From CAZQXD01 sp964597315 (GTDB taxonomy: Bacteria > Pseudomonadota > Gammaproteobacteria > Competibacterales > Competibacteraceae), in the NCBI GenBank assembly GCA_964597315.1, contig CAZQXD010000003.1, positions 57,993-121,992 of the forward strand: a stretch of DNA of 64,000 bases, read 5' to 3'. How positions within the stretch are numbered: position 1 is the stretch's first letter; each line of letters begins with the position of its first letter. Made by a program: the position numbers and the translations under genes. The notes under the pieces were generated by a model, which made no database searches, was not told the DNA's origin, and worked only from the letters and a program-made list of their open reading frames with translations. Below, one piece after another: positions 19,243 to 27,548 of the stretch.

Positions 19243-19319
19243 TGGTGGCTATGGGTGGACTCGAACCACCGACACCAGCATTCTGAGTGCTGTGCTCTAA
19301 CCGGCTGAGCTACATAGCC
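19243..19319 (-). tRNA. tRNA with elongator-Met body and CAG anticodon
   Basis: A complete 77-base cloverleaf including an encoded CCA. The acceptor stem is GGCTATG/CATAGCC with discriminator A, the D arm GCTC/GAGC, the anticodon stem CAGCA/TGCTG with loop CTCAGAA, a five-base variable loop GTGTC, and the T arm GGTGG/CCACC with loop TTCGAGT. The body closely resembles E. coli elongator tRNA-Met (recalled: GGCTACG acceptor, same D arm, CTCATAA loop), and a tRNA-Met next to ychF is known in pseudomonads. The anticodon here reads CAG rather than CAT, which would pair with the leucine codon CUG. The short variable loop rules out a normal tRNA-Leu. It could be a mutated tRNA-Met, a pseudo-tRNA, or a sequencing error. 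Confidence 0.85.
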
Positions 19320-19430
19320 ACGGCAGTGAAGCGGGTATTATCAAAGCCCGTTTAAGCACTGTCAAGCCGAACCGAACAACAGCTCGAAAGCGGCTCCCTT
19401 CCATACCCACGACAGCGGGAATGATTCGCT

Positions 19431-20522
19431 TCAGACGTTGAACCGGAAATGCACCACATCGCCGTCCCGGACCACATAGTCCTTGCCCTCCAGGCGCCAT
19501 TTGCCAGCGTCCTTGGCCCCCTGTTCGCCCTTGCAGGCTACGAAATCATCGTAGGCGATCACCTCGGCGCGGATGAATCCCTTTTCGAAGTCCGTATGGA
19601 TCACCCCCGCCGCCTGGGGGGCGGTGGCGCCGATGGGGATGGTCCAGGCTCGAACCTCCTTGGGACCGGCGGTGAAATAGGTTTGCAGGCCCAGCAGTGT
19701 ATAACCGGCTCGAATCACCCGGTTCAGACCCGGCTCGGACAGGCCCATATCCGCCAGAAACTCGGTTTTCTCATCGGCGTCGAGCTGGGCGATCTCGGCT
19801 TCGATGGCGGCGCACACTGGCACCACCTCGGCCCCCTCTCCGGTCGCTAGTTCCCTTACCTGGTCCAGCAACGGATTGTTTTCGAAGCCGTCATCGTTGA
19901 CGTTAGCGATGTACAGGGTGGGCTTGGCGGTGAGCAGGTGCAGTTCCCTGAGTGGGGCCTGTTCATTGGAACTCAGCGCCAAGGTCCGCGCCGGAGCGCC
20001 CCCGTCCAGATGGTCCCGGACCCGGGCTAGCAGTTCCTTGCGGGCAATCAGGTCCTTGCCCCCGGCCTTGGCTTGTTTTTCGGCCCGTTGCAAAGCCCGC
20101 TCCACGGTGGCCAGATCGGCTAGGGCCAGTTCGGTGTGAATAACCTCGATATCGCTCACCGGGTCCACTTGGCCGGCCACATGGATTACGTCATCGTTCT
20201 CGAAACAGCGCACCACATGGGCGATGGCGTCGGTTTCGCGGATATTGGCCAGAAACTGATTGCCCAGTCCTTCGCCCTTGGAGGCCCCCGCCACCAGACC
20301 GGCGATATCCACGAACTCCATGGTGGTGGGAATAATTTTCTGGGGTTTGGCAATAGTGGCCAGTGCATCCAGCCGGGTATCGGGCATGGGCACCACGCCA
20401 ACGTTAGGGTCGATGGTGCAAAATGGATAGTTCTCGGCCTGGATACCGGCTTCGGTAAGGGCGTTGAACAAGGTGGACTTGCCCACATTGGGCAGGCCCA
20501 CGATACCGCATTTAAATCCCAT
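19431..20522 (-). CDS. ychF: Redox-regulated ATPase YchF
   Basis: A 363-residue Obg-family P-loop protein. It has the G1 motif GIVGLPNVGKST, then YPFCTIDPNVG, the coiled-coil insertion and a C-terminal TGS domain (QTYFTAGPKEVRAW to KDYVVRDGDVVHFRFNV). YchF prefers ATP to GTP, associates with ribosomes and affects translation start-site fidelity and oxidative stress response. It lies 15 bases downstream of pth on the same strand, the standard pth-ychF pair. Confidence 0.96.
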   Translation of the reverse strand: MGFKCGIVGLPNVGKSTLFNALTEAGIQAENYPFCTIDPNVGVVPMPDTRLDALATIAKPQKIIPTTMEFVDIAGLVAGASKGEGLGNQFLANIRETDAIAHVVRCFENDDVIHVAGQVDPVSDIEVIHTELALADLATVERALQRAEKQAKAGGKDLIARKELLARVRDHLDGGAPARTLALSSNEQAPLRELHLLTAKPTLYIANVNDDGFENNPLLDQVRELATGEGAEVVPVCAAIEAEIAQLDADEKTEFLADMGLSEPGLNRVIRAGYTLLGLQTYFTAGPKEVRAWTIPIGATAPQAAGVIHTDFEKGFIRAEVIAYDDFVACKGEQGAKDAGKWRLEGKDYVVRDGDVVHFRFNV

Positions 20523-20537
20523 GGGAGTAACCTCGTC

Positions 20538-21131
20538 TCAGCCGACGCTTATCCGGCGGCTGTGCAGGGTGTGCATGACCTTTTCCAACTGGCCGTCCAG
20601 CAGCCGGGGAAACTCCCGGGCCGCGTCCGCCAGGGCCTCGTCGATGAGTTGCTGTTCCGCCGTCGGCGCCCGTGTGAGTACGTAATCCACCACCTGGCGA
20701 CTGCTGCCGGGATGGCCAATACCGGCCCGCAGGCGTAAAAAATCGCTGCCGTCCAAGTGGCGAACCAAGTCTCGCAGGCCGTTATGACCGCCATGGCCGC
20801 CGCCCCGCTTAAGACGCACGGCGCCGGGGGGCAGGTCCAGTTCATCGTGGGCCACCAATACGGCGGCGAGAGGAATCTTGTAATACGCGGCCAGTCCCGC
20901 CACCGGCAGGCCGCTACGATTCATAAAGCCCATGGGCTTTAACAGCCAGACCGAGTGCCCGGACAGCTCGATACGACACAATTCGCCCCCGAATCGAGAT
21001 TCCATGCGAAACCGCCCACCATGGCGGGCGGCCAGTTCGTCTACGAACCAGAACCCGGCGTTATGCCGGGTTCGTTCATATTGAGGACCGGGATTGCCCA
21101 GGCCCACGACCAGTTGTAGGGTTTCGGCCAC
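20538..21131 (-). CDS. pth: Peptidyl-tRNA hydrolase
   Basis: A 197-residue Pth that releases tRNA from peptidyl-tRNAs dropped by ribosomes. The opening GLGNPGPQYERTRHNAGFWFVD contains the conserved asparagine and the catalytic histidine (His23), followed by KPMGFMNRSG and VAHDELDLPPG. It is placed between rplY and ychF with short gaps, as in most gammaproteobacteria. Confidence 0.95.
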   Translation of the reverse strand: MAETLQLVVGLGNPGPQYERTRHNAGFWFVDELAARHGGRFRMESRFGGELCRIELSGHSVWLLKPMGFMNRSGLPVAGLAAYYKIPLAAVLVAHDELDLPPGAVRLKRGGGHGGHNGLRDLVRHLDGSDFLRLRAGIGHPGSSRQVVDYVLTRAPTAEQQLIDEALADAAREFPRLLDGQLEKVMHTLHSRRISVG

Positions 21132-21152
21132 GGTCGATCCCGAGTAAGGGGT

Positions 21153-21794
21153 TTACTCGCTGGGAGCCGTGGGAGCGGCGCCTTCCTCGTCTTCGCCGGT
21201 TTCCTCGGCTGCCCGACGGGCATGGTGGATATTGGCTACCGGCACATCGTACTCGGCGCCGTGGGTCAGGGCGACGACTTCCACCCCTTCCGGCAGCTTC
21301 AATTCGGACAGGTGGATGGACTCTCCCAGGCCCAGATCGCTCAGATCCACCTCAATGAACTCCGGCAGGTCCTTGGGCAGGCAGGCCACTTCCACATCGA
21401 TCATCAGGTGGCTAACCACGCCACCTTCTTGTTTGACGCCTTTGGCGGTCTGTTCGTTAATGAAGTGCAGGGGCACATGAACCCGAATCGCCTCATCAGC
21501 GCTGACCCGTTGCAAGTCCATGTGCAGAATGGTGGGCTTGTAAGGATGGCGCTGCAAGTCCTTAAGGATGGCGCTTTCCTTGCGGGAACCCACGCTAATA
21601 TTAAGGATGTGGGAGTAGAAACCCTCGTGCTTCAATTGCTTGACAATCTCATTGTGGTCTAGGGACAAGGACTCGGGGGCCTTGTTGCCACCATACAGCA
21701 CGGCCGGCACCCGGCCCGTGCGGCGCAGGCGGCGGCTCGCACCCTTCCCCACGTCCTGGCGCGGTTCCGCGATCAATTCAAACGCGACGCTCAT
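21153..21794 (-). CDS. rplY: 50S ribosomal protein L25/general stress protein Ctc
   Basis: A 213-residue long-form L25: an amino-terminal 5S rRNA-binding L25 domain (RQDVGKGASRRLRRTGRVPAVLYGG), a C-terminal TL5/Ctc beta domain with LPEFIEVDLSDLGLGESIHLS, and an acidic tail (EETGEDEEGAAPTAPSE). It binds 5S rRNA in the large subunit. The E. coli protein has only the first domain; this form is the one common outside enterics. It sits between prs and pth. Confidence 0.94.
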   Translation of the reverse strand: MSVAFELIAEPRQDVGKGASRRLRRTGRVPAVLYGGNKAPESLSLDHNEIVKQLKHEGFYSHILNISVGSRKESAILKDLQRHPYKPTILHMDLQRVSADEAIRVHVPLHFINEQTAKGVKQEGGVVSHLMIDVEVACLPKDLPEFIEVDLSDLGLGESIHLSELKLPEGVEVVALTHGAEYDVPVANIHHARRAAEETGEDEEGAAPTAPSE

Positions 21795-21816
21795 GGTCGT
21801 TTTCTCCTAGGTCATA

Positions 21817-21851
21817 CATAAAAATTCGGCGCGTCCGCGACCAGACGCGCC
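21817..21851 (-). terminator. Intrinsic terminator downstream of prs
   Basis: On the minus strand, a perfect stem with eight-base arms (GGCGCGTC and GACGCGCC, eight-base loop) is followed by GAATTTTTATG, the pattern of a rho-independent terminator. It lies just past the prs stop and before rplY, so prs and rplY may be partly uncoupled. Confidence 0.7.
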
Positions 21852-21871
21852 GGCGCTAAAAAACGGGTGGC

Positions 21872-22825
21872 TCAGCCTACGAATAGGGAGCTGACCGACT
21901 CTTCGATATGGATGCGGCGGATGGTCTCCGCCATCAGGCTGGCCACCCCGAGCTGGCGGATACGGACGCACTGCCTGGCGTCGCTTCGCAGGGGAATGGT
22001 ATCCGAAACCACCAACTCGTCGAGCCGAGAGTTGCAGATATTATCAATGGCCTTGCCAGACAACACGGCATGGGTGCAGTAAGCGCGCACCGATGCGGCT
22101 CCATGGTCCTTGAGAGCGGCGGCGGCATGGCAGAGGGTGCCGGCGGTATCCACCATATCATCCACCAGTACACAATCCCGACCCTCCACATCACCGATGA
22201 TGTGCATAACCTGGGCCTCGTTGGCTCGGGGCCGCCGCTTGTCGATGATGGCCAGTTCGGCGTCGTTGAGGCGCTTGGCCAACGCCCGAGCGCGCACCAC
22301 ACCACCCACATCCGGGGACACCACCATGAGATTGGGGTAGTTCCGCCGGAAGATATCCTCCAGCATGATGGGAGTGGCGTAGATGTTGTCCACGGGAATA
22401 TCGAAAAACCCCTGAATTTGGTCGGCGTGCAGATCCAGGGTCAGCACCCGGTCCACGCCGACGCTGGAAATCATATTGGCCACCACCTTGGCGGAGATGG
22501 GCACCCGGGCCGAGCGGGGCCGGCGGTCTTGCCGGGAGTAGCCGAAATAAGGGATCACGGCGGTGATGCGAAAAGCCGAGGAACGGTGCAAGGCGTCGGC
22601 CATCACCAGCAGTTCCATAAGATTGTCGTTGGTGGGGTAGCAGGTAGGCTGGACAATAAACACGTCCTTGCCGCGGACGTTTTCCATCAACTCCACCAGC
22701 ACCTCACCGTCGCTGAAGCGACCGACGACAGCCTTGCCCAACGGCAATTCCAAGTGATCGACAATGGCTTGGGCAAGCCGTGGGTGGGCATTGCCCGCAA
22801 ACACCATCATTCTACCGTCAGACAC
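21872..22825 (-). CDS. prs: Ribose-phosphate pyrophosphokinase
   Basis: A 317-residue PRPP synthetase that transfers pyrophosphate from ATP to ribose 5-phosphate, feeding nucleotide, histidine and tryptophan synthesis. The motifs are NVRGKDVFIVQPTCYP, FGYSRQDRRPRSARVPISAK, the DLHADQIQGFFDIPVDN segment, and the PRPP loop CVLVDDMVDTAGT. It follows tRNA-Gln and precedes rplY, the standard ispE-tRNA-Gln-prs-rplY order. Confidence 0.96.
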   Translation of the reverse strand: MSDGRMMVFAGNAHPRLAQAIVDHLELPLGKAVVGRFSDGEVLVELMENVRGKDVFIVQPTCYPTNDNLMELLVMADALHRSSAFRITAVIPYFGYSRQDRRPRSARVPISAKVVANMISSVGVDRVLTLDLHADQIQGFFDIPVDNIYATPIMLEDIFRRNYPNLMVVSPDVGGVVRARALAKRLNDAELAIIDKRRPRANEAQVMHIIGDVEGRDCVLVDDMVDTAGTLCHAAAALKDHGAASVRAYCTHAVLSGKAIDNICNSRLDELVVSDTIPLRSDARQCVRIRQLGVASLMAETIRRIHIEESVSSLFVG

Positions 22826-22853
22826 AAAAGACCTGCCGCATTGAAGTATTGAA

Positions 22854-22928
22854 TGGCTGGGCCGCCAGGATTCGAACCTGGGAATGACGGGATCAAAACC
22901 CGTTGCCTTACCGCTTGGCTACGGCCCA
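22854..22928 (-). tRNA. tRNA-Gln (anticodon TTG)
   Basis: A 75-base cloverleaf with encoded CCA: acceptor TGGGCCG/CGGCCCA with discriminator G, anticodon loop TTTTGAT (anticodon TTG), and T loop TTCGAAT. The weak U1-A72 pair is typical of bacterial tRNA-Gln. It is cotranscribed between ispE and prs; the ispE stop codon lies inside its 5' end. Confidence 0.96.
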
Positions 22929-23806
22929 ATAATCGTTTGTCGCCTGCTGGGACAGCGCGAAGCTGCCCGCAGCCGCCAGAGCAGGGGGGAGTGGTTCAGG
23001 CCCCGGGCCACGAAACCCGCCAGCCCCGTTGGCCGTCGCGCCAGCACCTGCTCCGCCGCTGCCCGCCGGGGAAAAGCCGCGAACACACAGGACCCGGTGC
23101 CGGTGAGACGGGTCGGCGCGTACTGGGATAGCCAGGCCGCAGCCTTGGCCACGTCGGGGTAACGCCCATAGACCACCGGCTCACAATCGTTGCCGCCAAC
23201 CCCTGCAATGAAGTCAGGCATTTTGATAGGTTCGGAATCCCGTGTCAAACCGGGGTCGGCGAACACCGCCTGGGTGGATACGGAGCAGGTGGGCGCCAGC
23301 ACCACAAACCAGGGCCGGTCCAGGCACAGGGGGGTGAGGCGCTCCCCCACCCCTTCCGCCCAGGCGGCCCGGCCGGTCACGAACACGGGCACGTCGGCGC
23401 CCAGGGCAAGCCCCAGTTCCGCCAATCGCGCCACCGACAACCCGGCGCCCCAGTAGTGGTTGAGCGCCACTAGGGTGGTGGCGGCGTCGCTACTACCCCC
23501 GCCCAGGCCCCCGCCCAGGGGCAGGCGCTTGTCCACATGAATATCGGCACCCTGGCGAATGTCGGCCGTTTCCTGGAGCCGACGGGCGGCCCGCACTATC
23601 AGGTCGTCATCGGCGGCCACTCCAAGCACCTCGCCGTGACGGCGGATAACGCCATCGGCGCGGAGTTGGAAGCGCAACTGGTCGCAATGGGCCACGAACT
23701 GAAATACCGTTTGCAGCAGATGATACCCGTCAGGCCGCCGACCAACGATGCGCAGCATGCGGTTGAGCTTGGCCGGCGCCGGCCAGGGACGCGACTCCGG
23801 GGTCAC
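22919..23806 (-). CDS. ispE: 4-diphosphocytidyl-2-C-methyl-D-erythritol kinase
   Basis: A 295-residue GHMP-family kinase of the MEP isoprenoid pathway. The amino terminus (WPAPAKLNRMLRIVGRRPDGYH) and the ATP loop LPLGGGLGGGSSDAAT are diagnostic, and a TGTGSCVFAAF block is present near the end. The GTG start overlaps the lolB stop by four bases (GTGA); the frame upstream of it shows no family features. The carboxyl tail is arginine-rich, and the TAG stop falls ten bases inside tRNA-Gln. Confidence 0.93.
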   Translation of the reverse strand: MTPESRPWPAPAKLNRMLRIVGRRPDGYHLLQTVFQFVAHCDQLRFQLRADGVIRRHGEVLGVAADDDLIVRAARRLQETADIRQGADIHVDKRLPLGGGLGGGSSDAATTLVALNHYWGAGLSVARLAELGLALGADVPVFVTGRAAWAEGVGERLTPLCLDRPWFVVLAPTCSVSTQAVFADPGLTRDSEPIKMPDFIAGVGGNDCEPVVYGRYPDVAKAAAWLSQYAPTRLTGTGSCVFAAFPRRAAAEQVLARRPTGLAGFVARGLNHSPLLWRLRAASRCPSRRQTIIGP

Positions 23807-24390
23807 GTCCCTGGCGCCCAGCGGGCTATGGCCAACTTGACACGCAGATCGCCCCGCGTGGCCTTGATCCGGGTGGGCAGGTCGTGACCCAGATACGGTT
23901 CGTAGCGGGTGAACTCGATAACCCAGCCCCCTTGCTCCAGACGCCTGAGCCGACCCTGCTCGTCGCCGCTCATGACCGTGCCGGAAAGGTTCGGATCGGG
24001 CAGGCCTCGTACCCAGTAGATGAGACCGGTCATGGGGATCGGCAGTCCCAGTTCTCGTTCCATCAGTTGGTCTAGATCGGCGGCGGCATAGGTTTCCCCG
24101 GAGGCGCTCCAAACCCGCACGCCCCCGGCATCGCCCTCAATACGGGTTCGCCCCTGGCCCAGGGGTCCCACCAGCTCGATTTGGTATCCCGCGCTCCGTT
24201 GCTTCCAGAATACGGAGCCGTGCCAGCCCTCGGTGGAGGTGAGTACTCCGATACGACCGTCTAGATTCCAGGCGTTAAGGTTTGCCAAAGCGGCGTGCCG
24301 GGCCGCCCAGACACTGTCGGACAAGTTGTCCGGCGGCGCCACAGCACAGCCCGCCAACAAGCAGCACAACACTAGAGCGGCGCGGTTCAC
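23803..24390 (-). CDS. lolB: Outer-membrane lipoprotein LolB
   Basis: A 195-residue lipoprotein with a signal peptide ending in the lipobox LLAGC (lipidated Cys15). The mature part has NLNAWNLDGRIGVLT, WHGSVFWKQ and WVRGLPDP segments characteristic of LolB. It accepts lipoproteins from periplasmic LolA and inserts them in the outer membrane. It overlaps both the upstream TPR gene and ispE by four bases, forming a TPR-lolB-ispE operon common in gammaproteobacteria. Confidence 0.92.
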   Translation of the reverse strand: MNRAALVLCCLLAGCAVAPPDNLSDSVWAARHAALANLNAWNLDGRIGVLTSTEGWHGSVFWKQRSAGYQIELVGPLGQGRTRIEGDAGGVRVWSASGETYAAADLDQLMERELGLPIPMTGLIYWVRGLPDPNLSGTVMSGDEQGRLRRLEQGGWVIEFTRYEPYLGHDLPTRIKATRGDLRVKLAIARWAPGT

Positions 24391-26132
24391 AGTTGCAGGC
24401 GCTCCTTGACTTTGAGCAGATAGGGGCTATCCGGGTCTTTCTCCACCGCCTGCCGCCAGATCTGCCGGGCCTCGTCCGGCTGGCCACTGGCCCACAGCAC
24501 TTCGCTCAGGTGGGCGGCGATCTCAGCGTCCTGGCTGCGCTCGTAGGCACGGCGCAGATAGTCTAGGGCTTGGTCATAGCGGCGTAGGTGGAAATGCACC
24601 CAGCCCATGCTGTCCAGCACGGCGGCGTCCTCGGGCAACAAGGCCACGGCCCGCTCCAGGTAGCCTAGGGCTTCCTGGTAGCGGTCGGTGCGATCGGCCA
24701 GAGTATAGCCTAGGGCGTTGAGGGCATGGCCATTTTCTGGATCAGCTTCAATAATGACTTTGAGGTCGGCTTCCAGCCAATCGAGCCGGTCCAGTTTCTC
24801 GGCCACCAGCGCCCGTGCGTAAAGCAGCTCATGGTTGTCTGGATCGTCGGCCAGGGCCTCGCTGAGCAACTGATGCGTAGCTTGAAAACGACCGGCCTCC
24901 CGCAGCAGTTCGGCTTCGGCCAGGTAGAGGCTGGCGGCCAGATGTGGGTGGTCCCGGCGCAGCACTGCGAAATGGGTCTCTAGGGTCTGGAAGGCCCGCT
25001 CCTTGGACAGCATGGCGCCGATGCGAATCTGGGCGCCCAGGTAACGCTCGCCAGCAGTCACCCGACCGTACCATTCCCGAGCCTTGGAAAAATTGCCTCG
25101 CAGTTCCTCTATCTTGCCCAATTCGTAATAGGTGTCCACCACCCGCGCGCCCCGTTCCAAAACGTCTCGAAAATACTTCTCGGCCAGGTCGTAGTCCTCG
25201 AACTGGGCGGCCAGCAAACCCAAGGCAAAACGCGGTTCGGCATCGTCTGGAGCCTGCTCGGCCAGTAACTCGAATTGCTCCCGGGCCTCGTCCAGTCGCC
25301 CGCCGTTCACCAATAACCGAGCATAGCCGCTGCGTAGCCCCCGTTCTTTAGGTAGCCTGGCCACCGCCGCAGCCAACTCTTCCAGGGCCAGTTTTTGCTG
25401 CTCCCGCTCCAGCCGCACCTGGGCGCGCAACAAATAGGCTGGTCCCCAATCTGGAGCCAGGGCCAGCACTTTTTCCAGACTGGCCAGCGCCTGATCGAAA
25501 TTCTTGAGTTCCAGGGCGGCGAAGGCGTGGAAATACCGGGCGAAACGGGACTGGGAATGGCGATCAGCCAGCCAAGTGAGCGCCTGAAACACGGTTTTCT
25601 TGTCCTCCACCTGGCTGAGCAGGCCGTTGATGGCTCCAAAACCCTCCTGACCGTCTCCGGCAGCGGCTTGCCGCAAAGCGTCCAGATGCTCCACGGCGTC
25701 ATCCACTTGGCCGTTGCGCAACAAGGCCAGCGCCAGTGCCTGGCGGGAGTTTAGTCCCTCCGGTTCCAATTCCTGCCAGCGCCGGGCTGCGACCAGGGCC
25801 GCCTCGTTGTCCTCCACGAACAAGCTGATATTAACGGCCCGTTCCGCCAAGCGGGGATTAGGGCTGAGCTGGGCGGCGGTAATATAGTGTTCCATGGCCA
25901 GATCGTAGCGGCCCCGCTTACCGGCAAGCTCCCCAGCCAGCACATGAAAGACCAACGTAGACCGGAGACTGAGGGGTTGGGTGTCATGACGCACCACCGG
26001 TGAACCCAAATCGGCCTCCGCCACTGAGTCGTTTTCCGTCGCCGATTGGGGTTTCGCGGCGCCGGTATAACCCACGAGCAGGACCATGGCCATAAAGCCC
26101 AAGTAACGCTTAATACTATTCATAACTTTCAT
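24387..26132 (-). CDS. TPR-repeat protein, probably exported
   Basis: A 581-residue protein with an amino-terminal signal or anchor (YLGFMAMVLLVGYTGAA) and many tetratricopeptide repeats throughout, for example HYITAAQLSPNPRLAERA and YLERAVALLPEDAAVLDSMGWVHFHLRRYDQALDY split over the later part. Homologues stand at this position before lolB in many gammaproteobacteria; their function is not established, though a role in envelope assembly is plausible. Starts at 26132 or 26123 are both possible and neither has a strong ribosome-binding site. hemA is divergent, about 150 bases away. Confidence 0.82.
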   Translation of the reverse strand: MKVMNSIKRYLGFMAMVLLVGYTGAAKPQSATENDSVAEADLGSPVVRHDTQPLSLRSTLVFHVLAGELAGKRGRYDLAMEHYITAAQLSPNPRLAERAVNISLFVEDNEAALVAARRWQELEPEGLNSRQALALALLRNGQVDDAVEHLDALRQAAAGDGQEGFGAINGLLSQVEDKKTVFQALTWLADRHSQSRFARYFHAFAALELKNFDQALASLEKVLALAPDWGPAYLLRAQVRLEREQQKLALEELAAAVARLPKERGLRSGYARLLVNGGRLDEAREQFELLAEQAPDDAEPRFALGLLAAQFEDYDLAEKYFRDVLERGARVVDTYYELGKIEELRGNFSKAREWYGRVTAGERYLGAQIRIGAMLSKERAFQTLETHFAVLRRDHPHLAASLYLAEAELLREAGRFQATHQLLSEALADDPDNHELLYARALVAEKLDRLDWLEADLKVIIEADPENGHALNALGYTLADRTDRYQEALGYLERAVALLPEDAAVLDSMGWVHFHLRRYDQALDYLRRAYERSQDAEIAAHLSEVLWASGQPDEARQIWRQAVEKDPDSPYLLKVKERLQL

Positions 26133-26281
26133 TCAAAGATGTCCGTGTGGTCAGCGTACAACGGGCCACGATAACGGCGGATCGATTCAGTGTCGGTGGC
26201 CGGTCACTTGTCTTCGCGCAGCGCATCCCGCAGAATTTGCCCACTTTAACTGTCCACTTACTCACTCCATAGTCGTGTATC

Positions 26282-27544
26282 ATGCCGCTGCTGGCCTTAG
26301 GCATCAATCACAAAACCGCCCCCGTATCCATCCGGGAACGTCTGGCGTTCGCGCCCGAACATCTGGTGTCGGCCCTGCGCGACCTCACCACCCGTGATGG
26401 CGTCCGAGAGGCCGCCATCCTCTCCACCTGCAACCGCACTGAACTCTATTGTGGCCTGGACCACTCCGACGACCGGCCCATCGTCCAGTGGCTAGGGAAC
26501 TACCACGCCGTCGGCGTTGCCGAACTCCAGCCGTATCTCTACGGACACCCGGAACACCAGGCCGTGCGGCATATGCTGCGGGTGGCCTCGGGCCTGGACT
26601 CCATGATTCTGGGCGAGCCACAAATCCTGGGTCAGGTCAAAGTCGCCTATCAGACCGCCAATCAAGCCGGCACCCTGGGTCGGCTTCTCAATCGCCTGTT
26701 TCAACACACATTCGCTGTGGCCAAGCAGATCCGTACCGATACCCATATCGGCGCTAGCCCGGTGTCGGTGGCCTTCGCGGCGGTCAGCCTGTCCCGGCAG
26801 ATTTTCGCCGATTTAGCCCAACAAACCGCGCTCTTGATCGGCGCCGGGGAAACCATCGAGCTGGTAGCCCGCCACCTCCACGAAAACCATATTGGCCGGT
26901 TGATCGTCGCCAACCGCACCCTGGAGCGGGCCAGGGACCTAGCTCTGCCCCTGGGCGGGTATGCCATCGAGCTGAGTGAGATTCCCGTCCACCTGCCAGA
27001 GGCGGATATCGTCATCAGCTCCACCGCCAGCGCCACGTTTATCTTGGAACTGCCCCAGGTCAAGAGTTCCCTCAAACAGCGGAAACATCGGCCGGTGTTC
27101 ATGGTGGATATTGCCGTACCTCGGGATATCGATCCGGCCATCGGCCAACTTGAAGACGTGTACCTGTATACGGTGGATGACTTGCAGGAGATCATCCAAG
27201 AAAATCTGCAATCCCGACAGGAGGCCGCCAAGCAGGCTGAAGAAATTATCGACACCCAGGTTCAGCACTTTATGGGCTGGCTGCGCGCCCAAGGCTTCAG
27301 CGGCGCGGTGCGTGCTCTGCGCCGCCAGGCCGAAACCACCCGGGATGAGGTACTGACTCGGGCGCGCCGCCAACTTGCTCAGGGCAAGAATCCCGATGAG
27401 GTGCTGAACTACTTGGCCAATACCCTGACCAATAAACTGATTCACGCCCCCAGCGTGGGCCTGCGGGAGGCCGGCGCCCAGGGCCATGCCGACATGGTGG
27501 ACGCCATCAAAAACCTATATCGCTTACCGGATGGAGACGCCTGA
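26282..27544 (+). CDS. hemA: Glutamyl-tRNA reductase
   Basis: A 420-residue enzyme that reduces glutamyl-tRNA to glutamate-1-semialdehyde, the first committed step of tetrapyrrole synthesis in bacteria. The catalytic cysteine is Cys50 in ILSTCNRTELY. Other family blocks are GLDSMILGEPQILGQVK, LIGAGETIELVARHL of the NADPH domain, DIAVPRDIDPAIG and the C-terminal dimerisation helices. It heads a hemA-prfA-prmC operon. The divergent lolB operon is the usual gammaproteobacterial partner. Confidence 0.96.
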   Translation: MPLLALGINHKTAPVSIRERLAFAPEHLVSALRDLTTRDGVREAAILSTCNRTELYCGLDHSDDRPIVQWLGNYHAVGVAELQPYLYGHPEHQAVRHMLRVASGLDSMILGEPQILGQVKVAYQTANQAGTLGRLLNRLFQHTFAVAKQIRTDTHIGASPVSVAFAAVSLSRQIFADLAQQTALLIGAGETIELVARHLHENHIGRLIVANRTLERARDLALPLGGYAIELSEIPVHLPEADIVISSTASATFILELPQVKSSLKQRKHRPVFMVDIAVPRDIDPAIGQLEDVYLYTVDDLQEIIQENLQSRQEAAKQAEEIIDTQVQHFMGWLRAQGFSGAVRALRRQAETTRDEVLTRARRQLAQGKNPDEVLNYLANTLTNKLIHAPSVGLREAGAQGHADMVDAIKNLYRLPDGDA

Positions 27545-27548
27545 GCCC

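Noticed and set aside
19243..19319. Calling the tRNA a normal tRNA-Leu (CAG)
   Set aside because: A tRNA-Leu needs a long variable arm; this has five bases and a Met-type body.
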